Source: Eubacterium callanderi (GTDB lineage: Bacteria > Bacillota > Clostridia > Eubacteriales > Eubacteriaceae). From it: a stretch of 64,000 nucleotides of DNA. The notes under the pieces were generated by a model, which ran no database searches, was not told the DNA's origin, and saw nothing but the letters and a program-made list of their open reading frames with translations. Shown here piece by piece: positions 18,405-26,438 of this stretch. The stretch lies in assembly GCF_900142645.1 (NCBI RefSeq), contig NZ_FRBP01000008.1:92743-156742 (forward strand), given 5' to 3'. The stretch's first letter is position 1. The number at the start of each line of letters is the position of its first letter. The position numbers were made by a program, and so were the translations under genes.

Positions 18405-20324
18405 ATGTTTAGGAGAAAGCAGAAAGCTATAAAGAAGGATATTCACGGAAGACCAATTATTGAAGAAAAAAAAGAAAAAAAGAAGAGTAAAGCCGTCATT
18501 CCAGAAAATCAGGAGCTTAAGAGTATTATCGCACCTATCGGTATAACATTCAATCGTATTAACGCAGTAATTGGCGATAATTTAGCACGCTGTTACGGTG
18601 TGATTCGCTATCCGCAGTTTGCAGAGTATGGATGGCTCCGTCGATTGACAAATATTCATGGGACAGTGGTAGCCATTCATTTTACGCCACTCAATACAGA
18701 TGAAGTGCTGAAAAGCCTGAATAATAACATAAGAAATTACCGGATGGACGCAAATGATGGAAAAAAAGATGAACTGGAACGGCAGCGCGCGGAGCAAAGC
18801 ATTCGGAATGCAGAGGAAGCGATGCGCCGCATTGATCAAAACGGCGAAGTTGTCGGAAGAATGTGTTTTGTGCTCATGCCGCTTGCAGAAAATGAAAAAT
18901 CATTTGATAAGATTTGTAAGAATGTCGAAAATGCTTCGTCGATTGCAAACTGTAAATGTCGAAAGATGGCGAGTGAACAAAAGGAAGGTGTCAAGTTCGT
19001 ACTTCCGACCTATACCGAAGAAAATAACGTCCATCGGCAGACAGGGAGGATGATGCCCATCTCATCCTTTGTCGGTGGCTTTCCTTTTGCATCCTCTGGC
19101 TTTAATGATCATTCTGGTTTTTACCGCGGTCATGACGGCCTTGGCGGAACGGTTTATCTTAACAGCTGGTATCGAGGAAGGGATCGAACTAATTCAAATT
19201 ATGTCATAGCTGGTAACGCTGGCATGGGCAAATCGGCAACGATCAAGGCCATGGCCATCATGGAGCGGGCACTAGGCGCATCCATCTTTTTTGTTGATCC
19301 GGAAGGTGAGTACAAAGATTTGACGTTGAATCTAAATGGAGAGTGGCTGAATGCTTCCGGGGGAAACGGAAAAGTGATTAATCCCTTGCAGGTCATTGGA
19401 AACACTAAGTATCTCAGTAAGGATGATGAAGATGGTGATGAGTACGATGATGATTCTGAAACCATCACGAATGACCTGGAAAATCATATGAAGCTCTTGG
19501 AAGTATTTTTAAGTCTTTATCTGAAAGAAATCACCCAATATCAGATGGCTTTGCTGAAACAGGAAATAGAAGAGCTTTACCTCAAATTTGACATCACCTG
19601 GGACACCGATGTCTCAAAACTAAAGAATACAGATTTTCCGCTTTTTAAAGACCTCCATCAACACTTGATCGATAAATCAAGAGAAGCGGAAGAGCGTGAC
19701 AATATGGGTCTTAGCAAGGAATATGCAGATCTGGCGCTTTTGCTGAGGGATATCTCCATTGGATCGGACAGCTTTCTATGGGGCAGTTATACGACACTGG
19801 AGATCAACGCTGATGTGGTCTGCGTTGATACCTTCGGCTTGAATTCCAGGCCGGACAACATCAAATCTGCTCAGTATTTTCTATTGCAGAACCTTGCCTG
19901 GCAACGAGCGACGCGGTCGAATAAAGAGAGATCCATCATTGTTTACGAAGAAGCGCATATGATCATTGATAAGGATGTCCCGCAGCCGATGAAAACTCTC
20001 AGCCAACAGGAAAGACGCGCAAGAAAATATGAAGCAGCGATCTGGGTAGCCAGCCAGCAGGTCAACGATTTTGTCGATCCGGCCATCAAGCAATATGGAT
20101 CGGCCATTCTAAATCAGCCAACCTACAAACTGATTCTTGGGATGGACGGTCAGGATTTGGTCGATGTTGCCAGGTTATATCGACTCAAAGAGGCAGAACG
20201 AGAGCTGATCGAGCAGAAAACAAGAGGGCGTGCTCTGTTTATGATTGGTAGCAGACGGTTGGATTTAAGCATTAAAATTGACGATTTCAAATTAAGTTAT
20301 TTCGGAGATAAAGGCGGGAGGTAA
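18405..20324 (+). CDS. VirB4-family T4SS ATPase
   Basis: 639 residues. VirB4 N-terminal domain (ARCYGVIRYPQF...LRRLTNIHGTV), then Walker A GNAGMGKSA, the acidic block FFVDPEGEY, Walker B IIVYEEAHM and the Q-rich motif region IWVASQQVNDF. It is the energy-supplying ATPase for channel assembly and substrate transfer at the membrane. Ends FGDKGGR without an acidic tail. Codon use and operon spacing match its neighbours. Confidence 0.94.
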   Translation: MFRRKQKAIKKDIHGRPIIEEKKEKKKSKAVIPENQELKSIIAPIGITFNRINAVIGDNLARCYGVIRYPQFAEYGWLRRLTNIHGTVVAIHFTPLNTDEVLKSLNNNIRNYRMDANDGKKDELERQRAEQSIRNAEEAMRRIDQNGEVVGRMCFVLMPLAENEKSFDKICKNVENASSIANCKCRKMASEQKEGVKFVLPTYTEENNVHRQTGRMMPISSFVGGFPFASSGFNDHSGFYRGHDGLGGTVYLNSWYRGRDRTNSNYVIAGNAGMGKSATIKAMAIMERALGASIFFVDPEGEYKDLTLNLNGEWLNASGGNGKVINPLQVIGNTKYLSKDDEDGDEYDDDSETITNDLENHMKLLEVFLSLYLKEITQYQMALLKQEIEELYLKFDITWDTDVSKLKNTDFPLFKDLHQHLIDKSREAEERDNMGLSKEYADLALLLRDISIGSDSFLWGSYTTLEINADVVCVDTFGLNSRPDNIKSAQYFLLQNLAWQRATRSNKERSIIVYEEAHMIIDKDVPQPMKTLSQQERRARKYEAAIWVASQQVNDFVDPAIKQYGSAILNQPTYKLILGMDGQDLVDVARLYRLKEAERELIEQKTRGRALFMIGSRRLDLSIKIDDFKLSYFGDKGGR

Positions 20325-20328
20325 TCTT

Positions 20329-21396
20329 TTGTCCATTGCAATAAAAGCGGCCTTAGCTCTCCTGAAGAACAGAAGAACCCGAGAGGTAATCATTGAATTA
20401 CTTGTCGGGTTCATTTTATTTGTCGGATTTGTATCAATGCTGACACCAAAAAACAGCGGAACCGGCGGTGGCGTTTATGGTTATCCATGCAGCACGGAAT
20501 ATGGTATATCCGATGGCACAGCCGGTCTTGACCCAGAAACCTATGCTGTGATCGATCCATACGTTTTTCATAGTGGATGGGGTCAAAGAAACTGTGAATA
20601 TCATGGCATGGAATTTCATGATGGCATTGATCTGTCCTGTCCGCTGGGATCAGAATTATACGCTGTCTGCGACGGTACAGTCACTCTGGCTGGTTATACC
20701 GGTGGCTACCAATATGCTGTGGGGATACTCGCCGGTGATGGTTCTGGATACTGGTTTTTCTATGCGCACATGAATTCACAGAGCAGTATCACCGTTAAGG
20801 CTGGCGATCACGTCACGAAGGGCCAGATTGTGGGATACTCTGGTGATGGCCTGGGTAATTATGCAGCCCATTTACATTTTGGATGCCATAAAACAGATGC
20901 AGGCAACACGGCTTATCGGGACATTTTCGATACCTCCGAAAATGTTACCGTTAATCCCTGGCCATTAATTAATCCTGCAAACAATGGAACATCCGGTGAT
21001 ATCGAGTCTTGGAGACAAACGGTTGTTAAGGCACTGGCAGCCAACGGATTAAGCACAGACAACGAAATGGTTGAAAAGGTACTAAGGCAGATCGAAACAG
21101 AATCTGGCGGAAATCCATTGGCCGTGCAAGGGATCAGCGACGTAAACAGTGGGGCACCCATTCCATTTAATAATGGTATCTGTCCATGGTGCCCGAATAG
21201 TGCCGGGGATAGCTGTGGCAATACCAATATTGGCCATGGTTTGATGCAGACCATACCGGGAACCTTCAACGGACATAAGCATGATGGCCATGATAATATT
21301 TTCGATGGTTACGACAATCTGCTGGCAGCACTTCACTATGCAAAAAACAGATATGGAAATAACTTGAATGGACTTGGAGAAGGCCATGGATATTAA
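20329..21396 (+). CDS. Bifunctional cell-wall hydrolase: M23 peptidase plus lytic transglycosylase
   Basis: 355 residues from a TTG. An N-terminal membrane anchor (~20-40) leads to an M23 (LytM-type) domain with the zinc ligands in FHDGIDLS and HLHFG, then a C-terminal SLT-like domain with the catalytic Glu in RQIETESGGNP and the LMQTIPGTF motif. VirB1-like enzymes of this build locally open peptidoglycan so that the T4SS can cross the wall. Gram-positive ICEs typically place the gene right after VirB4, as here. Confidence 0.92.
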   Translation: MSIAIKAALALLKNRRTREVIIELLVGFILFVGFVSMLTPKNSGTGGGVYGYPCSTEYGISDGTAGLDPETYAVIDPYVFHSGWGQRNCEYHGMEFHDGIDLSCPLGSELYAVCDGTVTLAGYTGGYQYAVGILAGDGSGYWFFYAHMNSQSSITVKAGDHVTKGQIVGYSGDGLGNYAAHLHFGCHKTDAGNTAYRDIFDTSENVTVNPWPLINPANNGTSGDIESWRQTVVKALAANGLSTDNEMVEKVLRQIETESGGNPLAVQGISDVNSGAPIPFNNGICPWCPNSAGDSCGNTNIGHGLMQTIPGTFNGHKHDGHDNIFDGYDNLLAALHYAKNRYGNNLNGLGEGHGY

Positions 21397-21406
21397 TTAG
21401 GAGATA

Positions 21407-22039
21407 ATGATGGATATAGTTGTTGAAAATAGTAAAAAGTTAATACGGGATCTGTATTTGTTATTAAAAGATAATAAGGATTTGAATCTGGAAGAACCTG
21501 CAGATCAGGAAGAAGAACAGAAAATCAGACGTAAAAAGTATTCACTTTACAAGGAGATGAATAAAAGCGTTAAAGATTTTTTAGTGAATTTGGTAAATTT
21601 TGAGGACAAAAAAGATGAAGAAAAACAGGAGGAAAAAATGGAATATAATCAGAATGTTTCAGTGAAGCAGACGATGTTACTAGAAAATGTCAATGATAAT
21701 CTGGAAAAGAATATCGAGGCTTGTAAGGTGATCAATCAAAATATAAAAGAGTTGATCGAGTCGCTTCCAGACTGTGAGATCGAAAAATCCATTCAATCAC
21801 TCAATGATACATTCGGCATTGTTAAAGAGAATATGAAGGAGAATAAAATGGATTTTAAAGAGGTTTTGACAGATCTTAAGAATCAGAATAAGGAAATGGA
21901 AGCTGTTTCAAACCGGATCAGAGAAGAGGCGGCGGATACAATCCGTAGAGAAGGCTGGAAACAGACACTAGTGTATGGCGGCTCAATAATATCATTGATC
22001 AACTTGATTTTACTTTTAATCGTGCTCTTTTTACGATGA
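21407..22039 (+). CDS. Coiled-coil protein with C-terminal membrane anchor
   Basis: 210 residues. Mostly charged, heptad-like helix; C-terminal hydrophobic segment (SIISLINLILLLIVLFLR) with no residues after it, as in tail-anchored proteins. Follows the wall hydrolase by 10 bp. A scaffold or tether for the conjugation machine is possible; no family recognised. Confidence 0.55.
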   Translation: MMDIVVENSKKLIRDLYLLLKDNKDLNLEEPADQEEEQKIRRKKYSLYKEMNKSVKDFLVNLVNFEDKKDEEKQEEKMEYNQNVSVKQTMLLENVNDNLEKNIEACKVINQNIKELIESLPDCEIEKSIQSLNDTFGIVKENMKENKMDFKEVLTDLKNQNKEMEAVSNRIREEAADTIRREGWKQTLVYGGSIISLINLILLLIVLFLR

Positions 22040-22051
22040 GAGAGGTGGAAA

Positions 22052-22579
22052 ATGATTCTATATATTTGTGGAAATAAAAAAAACGCCCATGATATGGACT
22101 TCCTAAATGATTTTGATAAAGTAGACTGTAAAACTACATCTGAGTTTTCAGTGCGACGCTTTTTAGATGAAGCAAATACATATGTGAACCTTGAATATTT
22201 AATTTTGGATATCATGGTCGTTCATGACACACAGGAGGAATTAATCAACAGCTTAATTAATCTGCATTCATTTTGTGGCACCACGCCGGTTGTTTATCTG
22301 CCGAGCGCAAATGATAAAGACCTATCGGGTACCCTGGCAGAGATAAAGAAGCACGGTATTGATGTATTTAGTAAAAAAGACTATAAAGGAAAACTCACCA
22401 AAATTATAAATTCACACTATATGAAAACAGCAAAGCCCGCTCATGAGAACGCGGATGCGAAGCCGATCCGCACAGTGTCACAGGAAAATAATAAGGAAAG
22501 CTTATTAACACGAGAAGATCAGATGATTATTGATAAACTTAGAAAGACAATATTACATGAGGTTCAAAATGAACGATAA
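22052..22579 (+). CDS. Receiver-like alpha/beta protein of the ICE
   Basis: 175 residues. The first ~125 residues alternate strands and helices like a response-regulator receiver (MILYICG, LEYLILDIMV, TTPVVYLPSAN, DVFSKKD with a Lys in the last position), but the acidic pocket is only partly conserved. A basic linker follows and the C-terminus is HEVQNER, a weaker match to the shared tail. The end overlaps the next gene. Perhaps a degenerate receiver used as an adaptor. Confidence 0.5.
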   Translation: MILYICGNKKNAHDMDFLNDFDKVDCKTTSEFSVRRFLDEANTYVNLEYLILDIMVVHDTQEELINSLINLHSFCGTTPVVYLPSANDKDLSGTLAEIKKHGIDVFSKKDYKGKLTKIINSHYMKTAKPAHENADAKPIRTVSQENNKESLLTREDQMIIDKLRKTILHEVQNER

Positions 22580-23426
22580 AAAAGCAATAATACTGTACAG
22601 CATCCTTGGCTTAATCGTCATATTTTCTACGCTTGTAACGAGTGCTTTGTTAATGAACAAGGACTCTGATCATTCTGAAGACACGAGTAAGGCAGCAATT
22701 ACGACTGAAGTTCAGGGAAATGTCACCTTTACTTTTATGAATAACGGCGAAGGCATGGCGTCCGTGATCGAGACTTCAAAGGGAGGAATTGCGGTTATTG
22801 ACACTGGGACTGGAGAGAATCCTTTTTTGCAGGACTACATACAAGGGAGGAAAGTCGATATTCTTTTACTAACCAGTCTGGACGTTGGCCATATTGGCGG
22901 ATTGACATCCTTGCTGGACACTTGCCCGGTCGAAAAATGCTTCTTTCCCGGTAGCAGTGGTCTTGCCGCATATGATGATGTTTCAGCGTTAATTTCAGCG
23001 CATGAGATTTCGATCTCAAATGATGAGCAATATGAAATGGATGATGTGGTCATAAAACCCATTGATTTTACAGAAAATAACATTGCATATATGGTTGTTC
23101 ACGGAAGTGACCGCTTAATTTACCAGGGGGATCAAACGCCTGAGAATGCAACGAAAATGCTGCTCTCTGATGACTTGAAGTATTCAAGTATTACAGGGAT
23201 CGTTGCAGCTAAGAATGGCGAAAATGCTTATTTTTGCAGCGATTTATTGCGAAAACATCCAAAGTTTGTCGTTGCTAATATTACAGAAAACAATGATGGA
23301 AATAATCAATTAACCACATATTGTAAAGAAAATAATACCGATCTTTATACCTTCGTGGCAAATCCGATGATACCACTTCATTTTTCATCATCAGGAAATG
23401 AAATGAGGTTAGTTGGATTTGAATAA
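22569..23426 (+). CDS. Membrane-anchored metallo-beta-lactamase-fold protein, metal site lost
   Basis: 285 residues; the ATG at 22569 follows GAGG and overlaps the end of the previous gene. A signal anchor (~8-28) precedes a ComEC/MBL-like domain (TFMNNGEGMASVIET, AVIDTGTGEN). Where active enzymes have THxHxDHIGG this protein has TSLDVGHIGG, so three of the four ligands in the motif are missing. It is therefore probably a non-enzymatic, extracellular pseudo-hydrolase that binds DNA or another ligand. Family placement by pattern only. Confidence 0.65.
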   Translation: MNDKKAIILYSILGLIVIFSTLVTSALLMNKDSDHSEDTSKAAITTEVQGNVTFTFMNNGEGMASVIETSKGGIAVIDTGTGENPFLQDYIQGRKVDILLLTSLDVGHIGGLTSLLDTCPVEKCFFPGSSGLAAYDDVSALISAHEISISNDEQYEMDDVVIKPIDFTENNIAYMVVHGSDRLIYQGDQTPENATKMLLSDDLKYSSITGIVAAKNGENAYFCSDLLRKHPKFVVANITENNDGNNQLTTYCKENNTDLYTFVANPMIPLHFSSSGNEMRLVGFE

Positions 23427-23450
23427 GAATGGAGCAGACACACTAATTTC

Positions 23451-23478
23451 TTGACTATTCTATTCTAATCGATATAAT
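23451..23478 (+). promoter_or_regulatory. Promoter of the Fic gene
   Basis: TTGACT (23451-23456), 16 bp, TATAAT (23473-23478). A short hairpin (GTGGTTT at 23512 with AAACCAC at 23528) lies in the leader just before GGAGG, which could modulate translation. Confidence 0.7.
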
Positions 23479-23555
23479 AGGATCATAAAGTAATTGACAA
23501 GCTGAGAGCAAGTGGTTTCACAAAAGCAAACCACAGTTTGAATGGAGGCTAAAAT

Positions 23556-24410
23556 ATGGATGAACACATTCCCTACACTTACGAAGAAAAACATGAAAGC
23601 TATGATACCTGTGAAAAACAGCTTTATTGGGATGTTGCAATTGGGTTGAATCAAGTGGATGCCTTAAAACCATCACAATACTTAAAGAAACTCATTCCTA
23701 AAAATATTTATGGCGCAGCATCAAATAAGGAAGTCGAAGATTCTTTAAAAGCCTATTACCGTGAAAAGAGCATTGTCAATCATGACGAAATGGAATGTGA
23801 TTTAGTTTCTGCGAGAATCGTTTCATTGCTGGAAACAGGCGGTTTTTCGTTTTCGCCCGCAGCCCTTAAGAGTATACACAGAATTTTATTTGATAGTATT
23901 TATGATTTCAATGGCATTTTTAGGGATACAAATATCTGGAAAAAAGAGCCAATCCTCGGTGGAGAATCCGTAACCTATGGAGATTTCCGTATGCTTGAGG
24001 ATACCTTGGATTATGATTTTGCACAGGAAAAAAAGCAAAATTACGTATCAATGGACAACGAATCGGCCATCCGCCGTATTTCGGAATTTATAAATTCGAT
24101 CTGGCAGGTGCACCCCTTCAGGGAGGGAAACACGCGGACTATCGCAGTTTTTTTAATACAATATTTAAACCATTTAGGTTTTTCTGTGAACAACGAGCCC
24201 TTCAAAGAAGGTTCCCTGTATTTTAGAAATGCCTTGGTGAGGGCAAACTATTATAATATGGATGAAGGGATTCAGCCAACAAGCGAGTACCTTGAAAAAT
24301 TTCTCACAACGGTTCTTTCCGGCGATACGGTCAAAGATTTAGACAGTTGGGAAATGGCTGTAGACATCGGAGAAAACAAAGAAAAAGCCGAGTATGAAGC
24401 TGATCGTTGA
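23556..24410 (+). CDS. Fic-domain protein (putative AMP-transferase)
   Basis: 284 residues. The Fic core is HPFREGNTRT, matching HxFx(D/E)GN with the catalytic His; the usual GNGRxxR continues here as GNTRTIA, so the glycine and the second arginine are changed, which may alter nucleotide use. Preceded by a typical helix RISEFINSIWQ. Fic enzymes transfer AMP or other nucleotide parts to proteins; several are T4SS-exported effectors in Bartonella. No separate antitoxin gene is apparent. It has its own promoter and terminator. The C-terminus is YEADR, a looser form of the shared tail. Confidence 0.88.
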   Translation: MDEHIPYTYEEKHESYDTCEKQLYWDVAIGLNQVDALKPSQYLKKLIPKNIYGAASNKEVEDSLKAYYREKSIVNHDEMECDLVSARIVSLLETGGFSFSPAALKSIHRILFDSIYDFNGIFRDTNIWKKEPILGGESVTYGDFRMLEDTLDYDFAQEKKQNYVSMDNESAIRRISEFINSIWQVHPFREGNTRTIAVFLIQYLNHLGFSVNNEPFKEGSLYFRNALVRANYYNMDEGIQPTSEYLEKFLTTVLSGDTVKDLDSWEMAVDIGENKEKAEYEADR

Positions 24411-24433
24411 TCAAAATAATATTTTACAGAAAT

Positions 24434-24463
24434 AAGCCATTAGAGTTATCTAGTGGCTTTTTT
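24434..24463 (+). terminator. Rho-independent terminator after the Fic gene
   Basis: AAGCCATTAGA pairs with TCTAGTGGCTT (one G-U), loop GTTA, followed by T run. Confidence 0.85.
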
Positions 24464-24515
24464 ATATTGGAAAACGGAAGATGTTTTTGAGTAAAAATAA
24501 TGAATGGAGAGTGCA

Positions 24516-24626
24516 ATGGAAAATTTTAATCCTGCATTAATGACGACTAAACAGTTTATTGAATATCTTGGTATTAAAGAAAGAATGGGAAGACTTTGCA
24601 TTTTTCCTCAACTGGTAATGGCTTAA
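24516..24626 (+). pseudogene. Frameshifted remnant of a small excisionase-like gene
   Basis: Begins TTKQFIEYLGIKE, the typical first helices of small excisionase/HTH proteins, but stops after 36 residues. A different frame continues with TGNGLKLVGYK and a stop at ~24648. This suggests an inactivated first copy of an excisionase beside the intact HTH gene that follows. Confidence 0.4.
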
Positions 24627-24656
24627 AATTAGTTGGTTACAAATAAGGTAAAAGCT

Positions 24657-24899
24657 ATGAATCGAAATAATGATAGACAAACTTGTGAAAATACTAAACT
24701 TCAAAACAACATGTTTAAAGATCTTGATGATGTTGTAAATGTTAAAGATATACAAAAAATGCTTCATAATGTAAGCAGACAATATGTATGTAAATTAATA
24801 AGAACTGGCAGGATTCCAGGTAAAAAAATTGGCAAGGGATACTTGGTTCCCAAAATATATGTTATTAAATATATCTTAGAAAACGAAGAAAATGCATAG
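24657..24899 (+). CDS. xis: Excisionase-like HTH protein
   Basis: 80 residues from the ATG at 24657. A single winged-helix/MerR-like HTH spans ~30-72 (VNVKDIQKML...QYVCKLIRTGRIPGKKIGKGY). Small proteins of this type directly upstream of a Tn916-like integrase act as directionality factors (Xis). The distance to the integrase is 74 bp. Function inferred from fold and position. Confidence 0.65.
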   Translation: MNRNNDRQTCENTKLQNNMFKDLDDVVNVKDIQKMLHNVSRQYVCKLIRTGRIPGKKIGKGYLVPKIYVIKYILENEENA

Positions 24900-24973
24900 A
24901 CAAATAGACCATATTCATATAAAATTTTAGATATTAACAAGTATCTGTTTGTCCATGAGTTGGAGGTAATTTC

Positions 24974-26173
24974 ATGGTAGCAGGACATTTAGAAGAAAAA
25001 AACGGATTGTATTATTGTGTTATTAGTTATTATGAGCGACCAGGTAAAAGGATCAGAAAGTGGATACCAACTGGTTTAAGAGTAAAGGGGAATAAGAAAA
25101 AGGCAGAAAAGAAGCTACTGGAAGTAAGAAGTAAATACATTATTCCAAATGCGGCGAATGATCTCAATACGGAGATGCTTTTTGGTGACTATTTAAGAAA
25201 GTGGCTGGAATACAGAAAATCGGCTATTGCGATTACAACTTACCACGCGTATAAAACTAGGATCGAAAGAAAAATTGCCCCGTATTTTGATGAGCGCAAG
25301 ATGAAACTGGGGTCTTTAAAAGCTGCGCATGTGCAGGAGTTTTATATTCATTTAGAAAATGAAAAATTGAAACCTTGTACAATTAAGTGTTATCATGAAT
25401 TAATGAATACCGCACTAAATTACGCAGTTCGTTCTGAGCTGATTTTGGCTAACCCGCTTCGTCTGGTATATAGACCTGCTGTTAGAAAAGCAATTGAACC
25501 ACATAGCTGTTATAATGAGCTTGAACTTGAAAAATTATTCAAAGTAAGTGAAGGTACATTACTGGAGATACCGATATTATTAGGTGCATTTTATGGCCTG
25601 AGAAGATCAGAAATTATAGGGTTAAAATGGAGTGCAGTTGACTTTGAGAATAACTTAATTAATATTAACCATACGATTGTTCCGGTATATAGTGAGTCAA
25701 GTTATATCTACGTCAAGGAAAACAGGACAAAAACGATTAGCAGTAGAAGGACACTTCCTTTGATTGATCCTGTAAAGGGAAAGTTGATTAAGCTAAAAAC
25801 GATCCAAATGAATAATCGATTGGTGTGTGGAAATGCTTATGAAGATACGGAAGGATATATATGCGTAAATGAAGTAGGAAAATTGTATACTCCAAACTGG
25901 CTTACGACCTCTTTTGGAAAACTTTTAAAAAAACATGGATTACGTCACATTCGGTTTCATGATCTCAGGCATAGTTGTGCAAGTATTCTTTTAAGAAAAG
26001 GTGTTCAAATGAAATACATACAGGAATGGCTTGGGCACAGCAATATCGCAACAACAGCAGATATTTATTCGCATTTGGAAGTATCCGATATGATCCCACT
26101 GGCATCAACGATTGAAAAAGCGATGCAGGTTCCGGATAATCCAGAAAGCAGTAACCTGTTATCATTTGTTTGA
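24974..26173 (+). CDS. int: Tyrosine integrase (Tn916/phage type)
   Basis: 399 residues. N-terminal arm-binding domain (YYCVISYYERPGKRIRKW), SAM-like core-binding domain (~65-155) and catalytic domain with R in YGLRRSE, H-x-x-R in HDLRHS, GHS, and the nucleophile Tyr in ADIYSHLE. It is the last ICE gene and points to the right-hand chromosome junction. Integrase at the extreme end beside Xis is the standard layout. Confidence 0.95.
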   Translation: MVAGHLEEKNGLYYCVISYYERPGKRIRKWIPTGLRVKGNKKKAEKKLLEVRSKYIIPNAANDLNTEMLFGDYLRKWLEYRKSAIAITTYHAYKTRIERKIAPYFDERKMKLGSLKAAHVQEFYIHLENEKLKPCTIKCYHELMNTALNYAVRSELILANPLRLVYRPAVRKAIEPHSCYNELELEKLFKVSEGTLLEIPILLGAFYGLRRSEIIGLKWSAVDFENNLININHTIVPVYSESSYIYVKENRTKTISSRRTLPLIDPVKGKLIKLKTIQMNNRLVCGNAYEDTEGYICVNEVGKLYTPNWLTTSFGKLLKKHGLRHIRFHDLRHSCASILLRKGVQMKYIQEWLGHSNIATTADIYSHLEVSDMIPLASTIEKAMQVPDNPESSNLLSFV

Positions 26174-26438
26174 TAAAAACAGGAAAAGATGTTAGAATAT
26201 ATGAAATAAATATTTGGGCAGAAATCTTGGGCAGAAAAAGATTGATATCGCTTGAAACTTTCAGTCAAGGCTAGTTGATTTTAAAATGTAGCAAAAGAAA
26301 AATAGAAAATAAAATATCAAAAAACCCTAAAAAAATCAAGCTTTTTTAAATATGATTGCATCTGCAACATACATTTTCGTTGCAGATGGGTATACTTGAT
26401 AACAAGTCAAAGAAATAAGTTATCAAGGAGGAATACAA
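26174..26438. other. Right end of the ICE and hcp leader
   Basis: No gene. The stretch holds two copies of TTGGGCAGAAA (26214-26224 and 26227-26237) that may be integrase arm sites, then AT-rich DNA, then the hcp control region. The attachment site is presumably between 26174 and about 26350; its other copy lies beyond the left edge, so the exact junction cannot be fixed here. Confidence 0.5.
26359..26427 (+). promoter_or_regulatory. hcp control region with two inverted repeats
   Basis: CATCTGCAAC (26359-26368) and GTTGCAGATG (26379-26388) form a perfect 10-bp inverted repeat just upstream of TATACT (26391-26396), a likely -10. A second perfect repeat, CTTGATAAC (26395-26403) and GTTATCAAG (26419-26427), overlaps the ribosome binding site AAGGAGG (26425-26431). 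The first may be an operator for a nitrosative-stress regulator of the Fnr/HcpR kind (inference); the second could mask the ribosome binding site. Confidence 0.6.

Noticed and set aside
24974-26438. A tRNA gene as the ICE integration target
   Set aside because: No tRNA-like cloverleaf or CCA end is visible between the integrase and hcp; the target appears intergenic.
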